Source: CAYTOF01 sp964439435 (GTDB lineage: Bacteria > Bacillota > Clostridia > Oscillospirales > QAMX01). From it: a stretch of DNA of 64,000 nucleotides. Location of the stretch: the NCBI GenBank assembly GCA_964439435.1, contig CAYTOF010000002.1, positions 4,170 to 68,169 on the forward strand. Direction: 5' to 3'. Below the pieces are notes generated by a model. It was not told the DNA's origin. It searched no databases and was given only the letters and a program-made list of their open reading frames with translations. A program made the position numbers and the translations under genes. How positions within the stretch are numbered: position 1 is the stretch's first letter; every line of letters begins with the position of its first letter. Below, piece after piece: positions 19,015-27,629 of the stretch.

Positions 19015-19593
19015 ATGAAAAACAAAAAGCTAAATGATCTGGTCTTGACAGCAATCCTGTCAGCATTGATTGTTGTTATGACAGTTGTGCCATATACCGG
19101 GTATATAAGTTATGGTACTTTTTTGGAGATTACAACACTGCATCTTGTAGTGATTTTAGGTTCAGTGTTTTTAGGTTGGAAACATGGCGCCATATTAGGG
19201 GCGGTATGGGGACTGACCAGCTTTGCGCGTGCTTTTACGAATCCATTGTGGGCGTTGTTTACAAACCCACTCATTTCGGTTCTCCCACGAATCATAGTTG
19301 GAATTGTTGCAGGTTCAGTGTCAGCGGGATTGTTTAAAACGCGTTTGAATAAATATTTATCTATCAGCTTGTCGGCCATATGCGGAACTCTCACAAACAC
19401 AGTATTGGTACTGACTGCAATATATTTGTTTTCCGGATTACTTAATACATATACTGAGTTTTTTGAATTATTCAAAACAATCATAATGACAACAATTAGC
19501 ATAAATGGTTTGGTCGAAATTATTGCAGCAGCTATTTTGATCCCTGCAATTTATTTTCCTATCTCTAAAACTACACATACAAGAGAAGAATAA
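19015..19593 (+). CDS. ECF transporter S component (second copy, substrate unknown)
   Basis: A 192-residue protein with five or six membrane segments. The N-terminal LTAILSALIVVMTVVPYTGYI segment is followed by TTLHLVVILGSVFLGWKHGAILGAVWGLTSF and TNPLISVLPRIIVGIVAG, a pattern typical of ECF S components such as those for pantothenate, riboflavin and related vitamins. The ATG at 19015 has GGAGGG about 10 bases upstream. The gene follows asnS by 26 bases and precedes an aminotransferase by 15, so it is in an operon. No EcfA or EcfT is nearby. The pantothenate-like look of the ITTLHLVVILGS motif is suggestive only. Confidence 0.8.
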   Translation: MKNKKLNDLVLTAILSALIVVMTVVPYTGYISYGTFLEITTLHLVVILGSVFLGWKHGAILGAVWGLTSFARAFTNPLWALFTNPLISVLPRIIVGIVAGSVSAGLFKTRLNKYLSISLSAICGTLTNTVLVLTAIYLFSGLLNTYTEFFELFKTIIMTTISINGLVEIIAAAILIPAIYFPISKTTHTREE

Positions 19594-19608
19594 TATAGGA
19601 GCCCACAC

Positions 19609-20883
19609 ATGGCAAAACGGTATAGCGAAAATTTTGAAATCGAATTAAAAAATGAGTATGCTGAGCTTGAAAGAAGGTTTTTAGAATTTAAGAAAAATGG
19701 AAAGAAATTAAATATTTCTCGCGGTGTCCCATCAAAAGCACAGCTGGACCTATCGCAGGAAATGCTTTGTTGTCTGAAATGCCCCGAAGATTATTTTGAC
19801 GAAGGTACAGATACTCGCAACTACGGTTTCCCTGATGGCCTCCCCAGTGCAAAATCATTTTTTGCTCCTTTGCTCGGTGCGCCCGAAGAACAGATAATTG
19901 TCGGTGGAAACTCCAGTTTAAACATGATGTATGATATGGTGATCCGCGGGCTATGTTTTGGATTTGCCGGACAAAGCCCCTGGTCGAAACAAGGAAAGAT
20001 AAAGTTTATATGTGTTGTACCCGGATACGACAGACATTTCACCATATGTGAGCAGTGTGGAATTGAAATGGTTACTGTTTGTATGACATCTGAGGGACCG
20101 GATATGGATGCAATAGAACAGATTATATCGGACCCAGCGGTAAAGGGGATATGGTGTGTTCCGAAATATTCAAATCCTGATGGAACAATTTATTCACCGG
20201 AAACAATACAGCGTTTTGCAAAATTAAAACCGGCAGCACCGGATTTTAGAATATTCTGGGACAATGCATACTGTGTGCACGCTTTATACGAAGAAGAAAG
20301 TATCCCCAGTATTTTAGAGCTCTCAAAAGAGGCCGGGAATGACAATTTGGCTTTTGTGTTTACTTCAACATCGAAAATCAGCTTTGCCGGTTCAGGAATT
20401 TCTGCTATGGCCGCCAGTCCGGACGATATAATGCATATAAAAAAGCTGCTCTCAGTTCAATCAATATGCCCTGACAAAACAAATCAACTTAGGCATGTGC
20501 GATTTTTTAAAGACCGCGAATTGTTGCAGGAACATATGAGAAAACATGCAAATATCATACGACCAAAATTCGAAACTGTTCTCGAAATGCTCGAACATGA
20601 AACTGATGGCTTGCCTTTTGTGAAATGGAGCAAGCCAAAGGGAGGTTATTTTATAAGCCTTGATGTTCTACAGGGAACTGCAAAACGCACAATTGAACTG
20701 GCTCAAGAGGCAGGAGTGACTTTGACACCTGCCGGATCGACATGGCCATATCGAAAAGATCCGAAAGACAACAACATAAGAATCGCACCTACATATCCGG
20801 AACGAGATGATATACAAAAAGCCGCTGAATTATTGTGTATCTGTTTAAAACTCGCTGCAATTGAAAAACTAAACAATTCATAA
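19609..20883 (+). CDS. Aspartate aminotransferase, subgroup 1c
   Basis: A 424-residue PLP enzyme matching the Asp_aminotransf family (subgroup 1c), which is distinct from classical AspC. The N-terminus has LNISRGVPSKAQLDLSQEM and RNYGFPDGLPSAKSFFAPL, followed by IIVGGNSSLNMMYD, CVPKYSNPDGTIYSPETI, FWDNAYCVHAL, and the lysine motif FTSTSKISFAGSGISAMA near residue 255. C-terminal KPKGGYFISLDVL and GSTWPYRKDPKDNNIRIAP are also typical. The expected reaction is aspartate plus 2-oxoglutarate to oxaloacetate plus glutamate. The gene sits 15 bases after the ECF S component and just before purB, which consumes aspartate-derived nitrogen. Confidence 0.9.
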   Translation: MAKRYSENFEIELKNEYAELERRFLEFKKNGKKLNISRGVPSKAQLDLSQEMLCCLKCPEDYFDEGTDTRNYGFPDGLPSAKSFFAPLLGAPEEQIIVGGNSSLNMMYDMVIRGLCFGFAGQSPWSKQGKIKFICVVPGYDRHFTICEQCGIEMVTVCMTSEGPDMDAIEQIISDPAVKGIWCVPKYSNPDGTIYSPETIQRFAKLKPAAPDFRIFWDNAYCVHALYEEESIPSILELSKEAGNDNLAFVFTSTSKISFAGSGISAMAASPDDIMHIKKLLSVQSICPDKTNQLRHVRFFKDRELLQEHMRKHANIIRPKFETVLEMLEHETDGLPFVKWSKPKGGYFISLDVLQGTAKRTIELAQEAGVTLTPAGSTWPYRKDPKDNNIRIAPTYPERDDIQKAAELLCICLKLAAIEKLNNS

Positions 20884-20911
20884 GCCAAACAGAAAAGCAA
20901 AGGAGTTGTAT

Positions 20912-22339
20912 ATGCCTCATCAAATATATAGAGACCCCTTTTCTCAAAGATGGACAAGTAAAGAAATGCTGCAAATTTTTTCTGAAGATGAAAAATTTCG
21001 GACTTGGCGTAAGCTATGGGTCGAATTGGCACGAGCTCAGCAAAAGCTTGGTTTGAACATTGCGGACGAGCAGATCAACCAGTTGGAAGAGCAAAAAAAT
21101 AATATTGACTACGATGTAGTAGCGCAACTGGAAAAACAAGTGCGACATGATGTGATGGCGCATATAAAAGCATATGGAAAGGCATGTCCCGACGCTGCGG
21201 GTATTATTCATCTTGGTGCGACAAGCTGTTATGTTGGTGACAACGCAGATGTCATACTAATCCGAAAAGGCTTGTCGCTCCTTAGAAGAAAACTTCTTAC
21301 TGTTATAGGAAATCTTGCTGAATTTGCCAAAAAGTACAAATCAATGCCAACTCTTGCCTACACTCATCTTCAGCCTGCACAGCCAACTACGGTTGGCAAA
21401 CGTGCTTGTTTGTGGTTATATGACTTCTTAAATGACTATAAAGAGATGAACCTACGAGAAAACACATTGAAGATGCGTGGAGTTAAAGGCGCATCAGGAA
21501 GCCAGGCTAGCTTTTTAGAGCTTTTTGACGGAGACCATCAAAAAGTAAAGGATCTTGAGAGGTTAGTCGTAAATGCTTTCAATTTTAATGCAGCGGAGCC
21601 GGTAACAGGTCAGACTTATACGAGAAAAAACGATTATTATATTTTGTCCTGTTTGTCAGGCCTTGCACAAAGCGCATCAAAGTTTGCAGCTGACCTCAGA
21701 TTGCTGCAATCAATGAAGGAAATTGAAGAACCTTTTGAATCCTCGCAAGTTGGCTCTTCCGCCATGCCATATAAGCGCAATCCAATGCGAAGCGAACGCA
21801 TCAATGGAATAGCTCGTCATCTTATTTCTCTTACTCAAGATGCTGCGAATACAGCTGCGACTCAATGGTTTGAACGAACTTTAGATGACTCTTCCAATAG
21901 AAGGATATTTATACCTCAGAGTTTTCTTGCTGCAGATGCCATTTTGGAGCTTTGTGCCAATATAACAGCAGGTCTTGTTGTATATCCAAAAGTCATAGAA
22001 AAAAATTTACTTGCTGAATTGCCCTTTATGGCAACTGAAAATATATTGATGATTGCAGTTAAGGCGGGAGGGAATAGGCAGATTCTTCATGAAAGGCTCA
22101 GAGTGCATGCGATGGCTGCCGGTAAAAAAGTAAAAGAAGAGGGTGCTTCAAACGATTTGATTGAAAGAATAGAAAATGATAAGTTGTTCAATATAACGAA
22201 AGAAGAACTATATAGTTGTCTTGATCCGATTAAGTATATTGGTCGCAGTCCGGAACAGGTGGATGAATTTTTGGCATGTCATGTCAACGTTGTTGTAGGA
22301 GGGTTGCATGCCGCCTCAGCAGGAGAGTTGAGAGTGTAG
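20912..22339 (+). CDS. purB: Adenylosuccinate lyase
   Basis: PurB cleaves SAICAR to AICAR and adenylosuccinate to AMP, releasing fumarate in both steps of purine synthesis. The 475-residue size fits the longer purB type also found in Bacteroidota and eukaryotes, as opposed to the 430-residue Bacillus form. Features include HLGATSCYVGDNAD near residue 90, TLAYTHLQPAQPTTVGKRA, GVKGASGSQASF, the catalytic-serine signature GSSAMPYKRNPMRSER near residue 285, and QWFERTLDDSSNRR. The ATG at 20912 follows AAAGGAG. It ends the asnS-ECF-aminotransferase-purB run. Confidence 0.95.
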   Translation: MPHQIYRDPFSQRWTSKEMLQIFSEDEKFRTWRKLWVELARAQQKLGLNIADEQINQLEEQKNNIDYDVVAQLEKQVRHDVMAHIKAYGKACPDAAGIIHLGATSCYVGDNADVILIRKGLSLLRRKLLTVIGNLAEFAKKYKSMPTLAYTHLQPAQPTTVGKRACLWLYDFLNDYKEMNLRENTLKMRGVKGASGSQASFLELFDGDHQKVKDLERLVVNAFNFNAAEPVTGQTYTRKNDYYILSCLSGLAQSASKFAADLRLLQSMKEIEEPFESSQVGSSAMPYKRNPMRSERINGIARHLISLTQDAANTAATQWFERTLDDSSNRRIFIPQSFLAADAILELCANITAGLVVYPKVIEKNLLAELPFMATENILMIAVKAGGNRQILHERLRVHAMAAGKKVKEEGASNDLIERIENDKLFNITKEELYSCLDPIKYIGRSPEQVDEFLACHVNVVVGGLHAASAGELRV

Positions 22340-22411
22340 TGGAACACTACTATTAGCCGGGGTGAGTACGATTATGATTTCAAAAAGGTTATAAAACGAA
22401 TATATTATTTC

Positions 22412-22440
22412 TTGATATTACAAAGACACTGTGATATAAT
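22412..22440 (+). promoter_or_regulatory. Predicted sigma-A promoter for the zinc-ribbon protein pair
   Basis: TTGATA (-35), a 17-base spacer and TATAAT (-10), 50 bases before the GTG start of the first zinc-ribbon protein. Confidence 0.7.
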
Positions 22441-22490
22441 CTATCCGTATTAAGATAACAAAACTATGAAAAAGAGATGAGGGAATAATT

Positions 22491-23108
22491 GTGGAAAAGA
22501 ACAATGCACAACTTGGTAAAATTTTAGTTACCGTGGCTTTCATGCTTGTATTGGCATCTATAACGTTCTTTGATACGGCAATACTAGTAATCCTTGTGGC
22601 ACTTTTTGTAATAGCTTATTTGAGAAAAGAAGATCAGGACAACCTCTTGTCTTTACTGGAAGCGGTATATGTCACTCTGGCTTTCCAAATCATCAGGTTG
22701 ATTGAGTATGCTGTTGAAAGCAGCATTAAACAGATTATTGTGTGGGCGGGAGGCAATGCATACGGTGTTGTTAATGATATCTTTACTGTATTAAGATTTC
22801 TCATAACAGCCGGATTTGCATTTATTGTCATCATAGCACTGATTAACGCTCTTGGCAAAAAACCAACAAAAACACTTATAGTTCACAATTTGGCTCTAAA
22901 GTCATTTGGCTTGTTTGTACCAAAGCAGGTTGACTATTATCAACAACAACCCTATGACGTTGCTGCAAATCAACAGTATGCTCCGCCACAACAAACGGAA
23001 CATACAGAAAACCAACACGCAGTACAAGAAACAGGTGAATGGACCTGTGCTTGCGGTCGAACTAATACCGGAAGGTTTTGTGCGAGTTGCGGAAAACCTA
23101 AAAGCTGA
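22491..23108 (+). CDS. Membrane protein with C-terminal zinc ribbon, unknown function
   Basis: A 205-residue protein that I do not recognise as a named family. Residues 10-45 form one or two hydrophobic segments (ILVTVAFMLVLASITFF, ILVILVALFVIAYL), and residues 60-125 hold further ones (VLRFLITAGFAFIVIIALI). A Gln- and Pro-rich linker (residues 145-180) then leads to a C-terminal four-cysteine ribbon, CACG...CASCG. The GTG start follows GAGGGA. Topology suggests that the ribbon and linker lie on one side of the membrane while the bundle anchors the protein. The next gene encodes a protein with the same parts in the opposite order, 23 bases downstream. Zinc-ribbon membrane proteins of this sort are common in Clostridia and have no fixed role. 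Confidence 0.7.
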   Translation: MEKNNAQLGKILVTVAFMLVLASITFFDTAILVILVALFVIAYLRKEDQDNLLSLLEAVYVTLAFQIIRLIEYAVESSIKQIIVWAGGNAYGVVNDIFTVLRFLITAGFAFIVIIALINALGKKPTKTLIVHNLALKSFGLFVPKQVDYYQQQPYDVAANQQYAPPQQTEHTENQHAVQETGEWTCACGRTNTGRFCASCGKPKS

Positions 23109-23131
23109 TAAAATGAGGGAGGATGAGATTC

Positions 23132-23761
23132 TTGAATTGTAAAAACTGTGGCAATGAAATTGCTGAAAACTCTGCGTTTTGCCCCGAATGTGGCACCAAG
23201 GTGAGTATTGAAGAAAAAACGCTTGAAGCAGTTGCGGATGTAACAAATATTGAAGAGCAGAGTATAGACACGGAGATAGCAGCGACAGAACTGCCCGATT
23301 CAACAAGTGATGAATCTGTTGGAGACTATTCTCAAGCAGGAACGTCTGAGGCAGCACCATGGTACGAACAACCGGCAGTTGCACCGATTCCTTGGTATGA
23401 ACAGCCGACACAGCCCGCATATGGCACACCGCCACCAAGTGTGGCACCACCACCTGTTACACAGGAAACACCTGCACTGTCTACGGCTCAGCCCGTAAGT
23501 AAACTCCTTTATATTCTGATGATGATTGTCAATTCTATTCCTTTAGTTGGGTTGATTGTACACATCATATGCATGATAACCGCAAAAAACAAAAACTTTA
23601 AAAACTATTGTGCTGCTGTTGTAATTTTGTGGATAGTAGGAATTGTCCTTTCGCTTATAGCGGCTACAATACTTTACTTTGTTTTCAAAGACTTTTTTGC
23701 AGAAATCATGGAAAAGTTTTCTGATGGCAGTCTTATTATCAGCATCAAACCCTTATCGTAA
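23132..23761 (+). CDS. Zinc-ribbon membrane protein, unknown function
   Basis: A 209-residue protein with an N-terminal zinc ribbon, CKNCGNEI...FCPECGTKV, at residues 3-25. An acidic stretch (residues 30-70) follows, then a Pro/Trp/Tyr-rich linker containing two PWYEQP repeats, and finally two hydrophobic segments (LLYILMMIVNSIPLVGLIVHII and AAVVILWIVGIVLSLIAATILYFVF, abbreviated here by their visible cores). I chose the TTG at 23132, 9 bases after GGGAGG; an in-frame ATG at 23123 directly abuts that site. It is cotranscribed with the preceding zinc-ribbon protein and is followed by a terminator. The N-terminal ribbon resembles the zinc_ribbon_2 type found on many Bacillota membrane proteins. 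Function unknown. Confidence 0.72.
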   Translation: MNCKNCGNEIAENSAFCPECGTKVSIEEKTLEAVADVTNIEEQSIDTEIAATELPDSTSDESVGDYSQAGTSEAAPWYEQPAVAPIPWYEQPTQPAYGTPPPSVAPPPVTQETPALSTAQPVSKLLYILMMIVNSIPLVGLIVHIICMITAKNKNFKNYCAAVVILWIVGIVLSLIAATILYFVFKDFFAEIMEKFSDGSLIISIKPLS

Positions 23762-23780
23762 AATCGAAAACGCTAACTAT

Positions 23781-23812
23781 AAGCACGGCTTGGTTCAAAT
23801 CGAGCCGTGCTT
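23781..23812 (+). terminator. Terminator-like hairpin after the zinc-ribbon pair
   Basis: A 10-bp perfect stem, AAGCACGGCT paired with AGCCGTGCTT, with a 12-base loop, starting 20 bases after the stop codon. The following bases, AGCAATTTC, form only a weak U-tract. Confidence 0.65.
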
Positions 23813-23862
23813 AGCAATTTCATCAGAATAATTATCTCCGGCAGAAAAGGAAACTGAATAAA

Positions 23863-25146
23863 ATGAGGAAAAATGTATTGGTTGCCCAATCGGGAGGTCC
23901 TTCACCCGTTATTAATGCGTCTCTTCAGGGAATCATCGAAGCCTGTACAGAATACCCAAATACTTTTAACAAAATCTATGCCGCTTATCACGGCGTAGAA
24001 GGCGTTCTTAAAGAAGAGATGATAGATATCTCCTTAGAGGACAGAAATGAATTGAGCCTTCTTAAAACAACGCCCTCTGCGGGTGCAATAGGTACGTGTA
24101 GGTACAAACTAAAAGAAAATAATATCAAGGATTATGAACGGATTCTTGATGTGTTTAAAGAACATGATATAGGCTTCTTTTTTTATATCGGCGGAAATGA
24201 TTCGATGGATACAGCGGATAAAATATCAAAACTATCAAAAGACAGAGGCTATGAACTCCATGTTATAGGTATCCCCAAGACAATCGACAATGACGTAGGG
24301 GATGCGGATTTTCGAATGCTAGATCATACACCCGGATATGGCAGTTGTGCCAAATACTGGGCATATTTGGCACAAAATGCTGATGAGGAAAATCGTGCAA
24401 TTTACACATCTGAATGCGTGTCTGTATATCAGGCGATGGGACGCAAGTCCGGATTTGTAACTGCTGCTGCCAGGCTCGGCGACCCAAATAGAAATATCCC
24501 AATGCTGCTGTTTTTTGCTGAGACTGGGTTTTCCCTAGAGCAGCTGGGTTATCGTGTGAACGAAATGCTGAGACAAGCCGGAAGATGCATAGTTGTTGTG
24601 AACGAAGGTTTTGACATTGGCGCAATTCAAGCAAGACATGATGGTTTTGGGCATATTGAGTACGGTGCATCCGGTAAAACAGCGATGCAAGCGGTTGTAG
24701 ATTATCTAAATTCTCAAAAACTGCCTGTTGGAGGCCAAGCAACAGGCCAAATACCGGGAGTGCTTCAACGTTCGTGTTCGTTGTTTATGTCAGAGGTTGA
24801 TATGGAGGAAGCATATAACGTAGCAGTGCATGGTGTAAAAATTGCATCAGAAGGAAGAGCGGGAGTAATGGCCACCATCCAACGGAAAGATGCTCTTGTT
24901 TATAAAGCGGTCTACGCAGATATGCCTCTTGCATCTGTTGCGAAAAGTGAACGATTTTTACCTGAAAAATGGATATCAAAAGAAGGCACTGATGTAAACG
25001 ATGAATTTGTAAAATATGCAATGCCTTTAATCGGAGAAAGAGATATAGTAATACCCAAAGAAAATGGACTCCAACGCTTTGCCAGGCTAAACTATAATTT
25101 AGTTCCCCGGAAATTGCCGAAATATGTACCGCAAAACTATGAATAG
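23863..25146 (+). CDS. pfp: Pyrophosphate-dependent 6-phosphofructokinase
   Basis: A 427-residue phosphofructokinase, longer than the 320-residue ATP-dependent PfkA. The N-terminal AQSGGPSPVINASLQG holds the phosphoryl-donor loop. The diagnostic positions read YIGGNDSMDTA near residue 110 and GIPKTIDNDV near residue 137. ATP enzymes have GGDGS and PGTIDND, whereas the Asp and Lys seen here mark PPi users. Further motifs are YQAMGRKSGFVTAAARL and VVVNEGFDI. It catalyses fructose 6-phosphate to fructose 1,6-bisphosphate reversibly in the cytoplasm. The ATG lies in an AAAAGGAAACTGAATAAAATG context. It overlaps no neighbour and precedes an SGNH hydrolase by two bases. Confidence 0.92.
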   Translation: MRKNVLVAQSGGPSPVINASLQGIIEACTEYPNTFNKIYAAYHGVEGVLKEEMIDISLEDRNELSLLKTTPSAGAIGTCRYKLKENNIKDYERILDVFKEHDIGFFFYIGGNDSMDTADKISKLSKDRGYELHVIGIPKTIDNDVGDADFRMLDHTPGYGSCAKYWAYLAQNADEENRAIYTSECVSVYQAMGRKSGFVTAAARLGDPNRNIPMLLFFAETGFSLEQLGYRVNEMLRQAGRCIVVVNEGFDIGAIQARHDGFGHIEYGASGKTAMQAVVDYLNSQKLPVGGQATGQIPGVLQRSCSLFMSEVDMEEAYNVAVHGVKIASEGRAGVMATIQRKDALVYKAVYADMPLASVAKSERFLPEKWISKEGTDVNDEFVKYAMPLIGERDIVIPKENGLQRFARLNYNLVPRKLPKYVPQNYE

Positions 25147-25148
25147 GA

Positions 25149-26207
25149 ATGGTTTATATGAAAATAGATACGAAAAACAACATCGCTGATTTGATGCGCC
25201 CGATATGGAGAGACGGAGGGACAGCATATAGGGAATCGGCAACACCCTTTATAAACAAAGATGGAATAATCGTCGTTGAGCTACTATATGAACCTAGGCA
25301 AATTATTTCCGTTACATCCGCAAATTTGACAAGAAAGTACGTTGAGGGTACTGACTACATAAAAATCAAAAACGGAATAGAAATAGCCCCTGATGGCAAC
25401 ATTCCATTTATGAGTCGCAGTGAATTGTATCCCGAACAGAAGAGCGATAAGAGTTTTGGAGGTAGATGTGTTCCATTAATTGCCTTTTCGGAAGGGCATG
25501 TTTTTCACGACAGACAAATTAGCATTACATACTCTCATGATGATAATTGGGAAGGCCCGATGCCTGTTGGTTCGGCGAACAGTCTGCCTAGGTTGAGTGA
25601 AAAGATAAGGAGCATGAAACCTCTTAAGATATTGATTTACGGAGACTCGATTGCTACTGGTGCTAATGCAAGTGGTGTCATGGGAGCTCCGCCATTTCAA
25701 AAAGCCTTTGGGGAATTGTTTGCTGAAAAGCTGTCTCTGGACTATGAACTTAAAACAGAAGTCATAAACACATCTGTAGGTGGGACAGATAGCGCCTGGG
25801 GGCAGAAACACAGCAGCGAACGCGCTGCAGTGCATCGATCGGACTTGGTTGTTATTGCTTTTGGTATGAATGATGGCAGTGGACATGTTGACGCTGATGT
25901 CTTTAATGAAAACATAGCTGGAATAATAGAAAATATTAGAAATAGCAAGAAAGACACAGAGTTTATACTAGTCACCCCAATGTTGGCTAATCCGGAAGCC
26001 TGCCTGTATGGGACACAAGATATTTATAATGCATCTTTGAAAAAACTCGCAGGTGATGGAGTGGCAGTCGCCGAAGTCACACCTATACATAGGTATCTTC
26101 TGTCCAAAAAAGCTTATATCGACATGACTGGCAACAACGTAAATCACCCAAACGATTATTTACACAGAATATACGCACAAATACTTTACAATACATTGTT
26201 AACTTGA
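25149..26207 (+). CDS. SGNH/GDSL-family hydrolase
   Basis: A 352-residue two-domain protein. An N-terminal region (about 1-150) rich in beta-strands resembles the jelly-roll found before many carbohydrate-esterase SGNH domains. The C-terminal SGNH domain has block I LIYGDSIATGANAS near residue 163 (Ser nucleophile), block II NTSVGGTDSAWG (Gly), block III VVIAFGMNDGSG (Asn), and block V NHPNDYLHRIYAQ (catalytic Asp/His region). There is no signal peptide, so a cytoplasmic deacetylase or esterase is likely. The gene starts two bases after pfp stops; an in-frame ATG at 25158 is also possible. The substrate is unknown; acetylated sugars are the usual targets of this arrangement. Confidence 0.85.
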   Translation: MVYMKIDTKNNIADLMRPIWRDGGTAYRESATPFINKDGIIVVELLYEPRQIISVTSANLTRKYVEGTDYIKIKNGIEIAPDGNIPFMSRSELYPEQKSDKSFGGRCVPLIAFSEGHVFHDRQISITYSHDDNWEGPMPVGSANSLPRLSEKIRSMKPLKILIYGDSIATGANASGVMGAPPFQKAFGELFAEKLSLDYELKTEVINTSVGGTDSAWGQKHSSERAAVHRSDLVVIAFGMNDGSGHVDADVFNENIAGIIENIRNSKKDTEFILVTPMLANPEACLYGTQDIYNASLKKLAGDGVAVAEVTPIHRYLLSKKAYIDMTGNNVNHPNDYLHRIYAQILYNTLLT

Positions 26208-26260
26208 CATAAGTTGTGTAAATTAATGCGATTTATTTATTGCAACATGCTTCAATAAGA

Positions 26261-26297
26261 GCCTTTGCCGCATGCGAATATCAAGTGCGGCAAAGGC
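26261..26297 (+). terminator. Terminator-like hairpin after the SGNH hydrolase
   Basis: A 12-bp perfect GC-rich stem, GCCTTTGCCGCA paired with TGCGGCAAAGGC, with a 13-base loop. There is no T run after it, so it may stop transcription inefficiently or act as an RNA 3' end. Confidence 0.55.
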
Positions 26298-26307
26298 AAA
26301 AATACTA

Positions 26308-26336
26308 TTGACAATGACAGAACTATAGGATATAAT
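26308..26336 (+). promoter_or_regulatory. Consensus sigma-A promoter of the his operon
   Basis: TTGACA, exactly 17 bases, then TATAAT: a perfect match to the vegetative consensus, 63 bases before the hisZ ATG. The leader shows no T-box or attenuator, so expression may be largely constitutive or controlled by a protein. Confidence 0.85.
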
Positions 26337-26399
26337 TTTATCACACTAAATCGATAAACAGATAAAGGAATTGATTATGACAGAGAGGAATCAAGCTAA

Positions 26400-27629
26400 A
26401 TGATTGGAAAAGAGTTTACAACGCCTTCAGGAATGAATGATACATTTGGAAATCGTTGCCAGATGATGAGGAGTGCAGACCAAGCTTTGATGAAATGTTA
26501 TCGTAAAAGAGGCTATTATGAGGTAATGACTCCTTTGTTAGAACACTATGATGTTTTCACAAAAGCAGTAAGTGCGCTCAAAGATCAAAATATCAGAAAG
26601 ATTACTGATGGTGGCAACATTTTTGTCATTAGGCCTGATTCTACAACTCCAATCGGCAGATTGGTCGCAACAAAATTGAAGGAAGAAGCTATGCCATTGA
26701 GATTGTGTTATAGCCAAGATATAATTCGTATAACCAATGGCTTGAACCCTGGCACCGCCCAAATTCGTCAAAGTGGAATTGAATTGATAGGAGCTACGGG
26801 TCTTCGGGCTGAATTGGAAATTGCGGAAACAGCTTTGTCGTCCTTAAAAGAACTTGGGTTGTCGGGATATAAATTGGAACTCGGCCACGCAGGAATATAT
26901 AAATCATTAGTAAATGCTGTTGATTTTACGGATGAAGACGAAGAGCTATTAAGAGAACTGATCGATGAAAAGAATTATCCTGCAATAAATGATTTGCTGA
27001 AGCCCTATCGAGTAAAATACACTGCGGAATGCGAAACCCTAATGCAGCTGCCACGTCTTTTTGGGGATGTAAGGATACTTGACACCGCAATAGAAATTTT
27101 TGAAAATGCAGGCGCAAAGACAGCTTTGAAATATCTTTATCAATTATATGCAGCTCTTTCCACTCTTGGATTGGATAAAAATATTGTGTTGGATCTGGGA
27201 TTATCCGGCAATATGAATTACTATACAGGCATTATTTTGAGCGGATATGCATCAGGTGCTGGAGAACGAGTTTTATCAGGTGGCAGATATGATTCACTAT
27301 ACAGCAACTACGGACTTGAGTATTCTGCTACCGGTTTTGCAATCAATCTTGACGCAGTTTGCACTGCTCTTGAAAACTCCGACAAAACAACACCGCAACA
27401 AAAGTCGGATGTGATGCTATTTTACACCGAACCTTATGTTGACGAAGCTTTCAATCTAATGAAAAACATGCATAGAAGAGGGTTGCAGGTTGAGTTCTCA
27501 ATGGCTGGGGATAGGTTGGCCTCCATAGAAATAGCAAAGCGAAAAGGTATCGATGAGCTGCATTGTATAGACGGTACAGGAGATATATTATCTCTCACAA
27601 TTGAAACGGATAAAGAGGTGAATACATGA
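26400..27629 (+). CDS. hisZ: ATP phosphoribosyltransferase regulatory subunit
   Basis: HisZ is a histidyl-tRNA synthetase-like protein that lacks tRNA charging and serves as the regulatory subunit for the short form of HisG. The 409-residue length fits. The N-terminus has TPSGMNDTFGNRCQM and RGYYEVMTPLLEHYDVF, followed by IRPDSTTPIGRLVA and SQDIIR, which mirror class II motifs 1 and 2. The C-terminal half has NMNYYTGIILSGYASGAGERVLSGGRYD. It is the first gene of the operon and overlaps hisG by four bases (ATGA). The presence of HisZ agrees with the short 215-residue HisG that follows. Confidence 0.94.
   Translation: MIGKEFTTPSGMNDTFGNRCQMMRSADQALMKCYRKRGYYEVMTPLLEHYDVFTKAVSALKDQNIRKITDGGNIFVIRPDSTTPIGRLVATKLKEEAMPLRLCYSQDIIRITNGLNPGTAQIRQSGIELIGATGLRAELEIAETALSSLKELGLSGYKLELGHAGIYKSLVNAVDFTDEDEELLRELIDEKNYPAINDLLKPYRVKYTAECETLMQLPRLFGDVRILDTAIEIFENAGAKTALKYLYQLYAALSTLGLDKNIVLDLGLSGNMNYYTGIILSGYASGAGERVLSGGRYDSLYSNYGLEYSATGFAINLDAVCTALENSDKTTPQQKSDVMLFYTEPYVDEAFNLMKNMHRRGLQVEFSMAGDRLASIEIAKRKGIDELHCIDGTGDILSLTIETDKEVNT

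Noticed and set aside
23781..23812. tRNA-like T-arm, because the hairpin loop contains GGTTCAAAT
   Set aside because: No acceptor, D or anticodon arms are present upstream, and the position fits a terminator after the zinc-ribbon gene.
24263..24742. 159-residue minus-strand frame inside the phosphofructokinase gene
   Set aside because: It is a shadow of a strongly conserved gene, with no ribosome binding site and no recognisable domain.
26337..26399. T-box or histidine attenuator before hisZ
   Set aside because: The leader is only about 60 bases, with no His codon run and no terminator/antiterminator pair; the small frame opening at 26376 stops at once.
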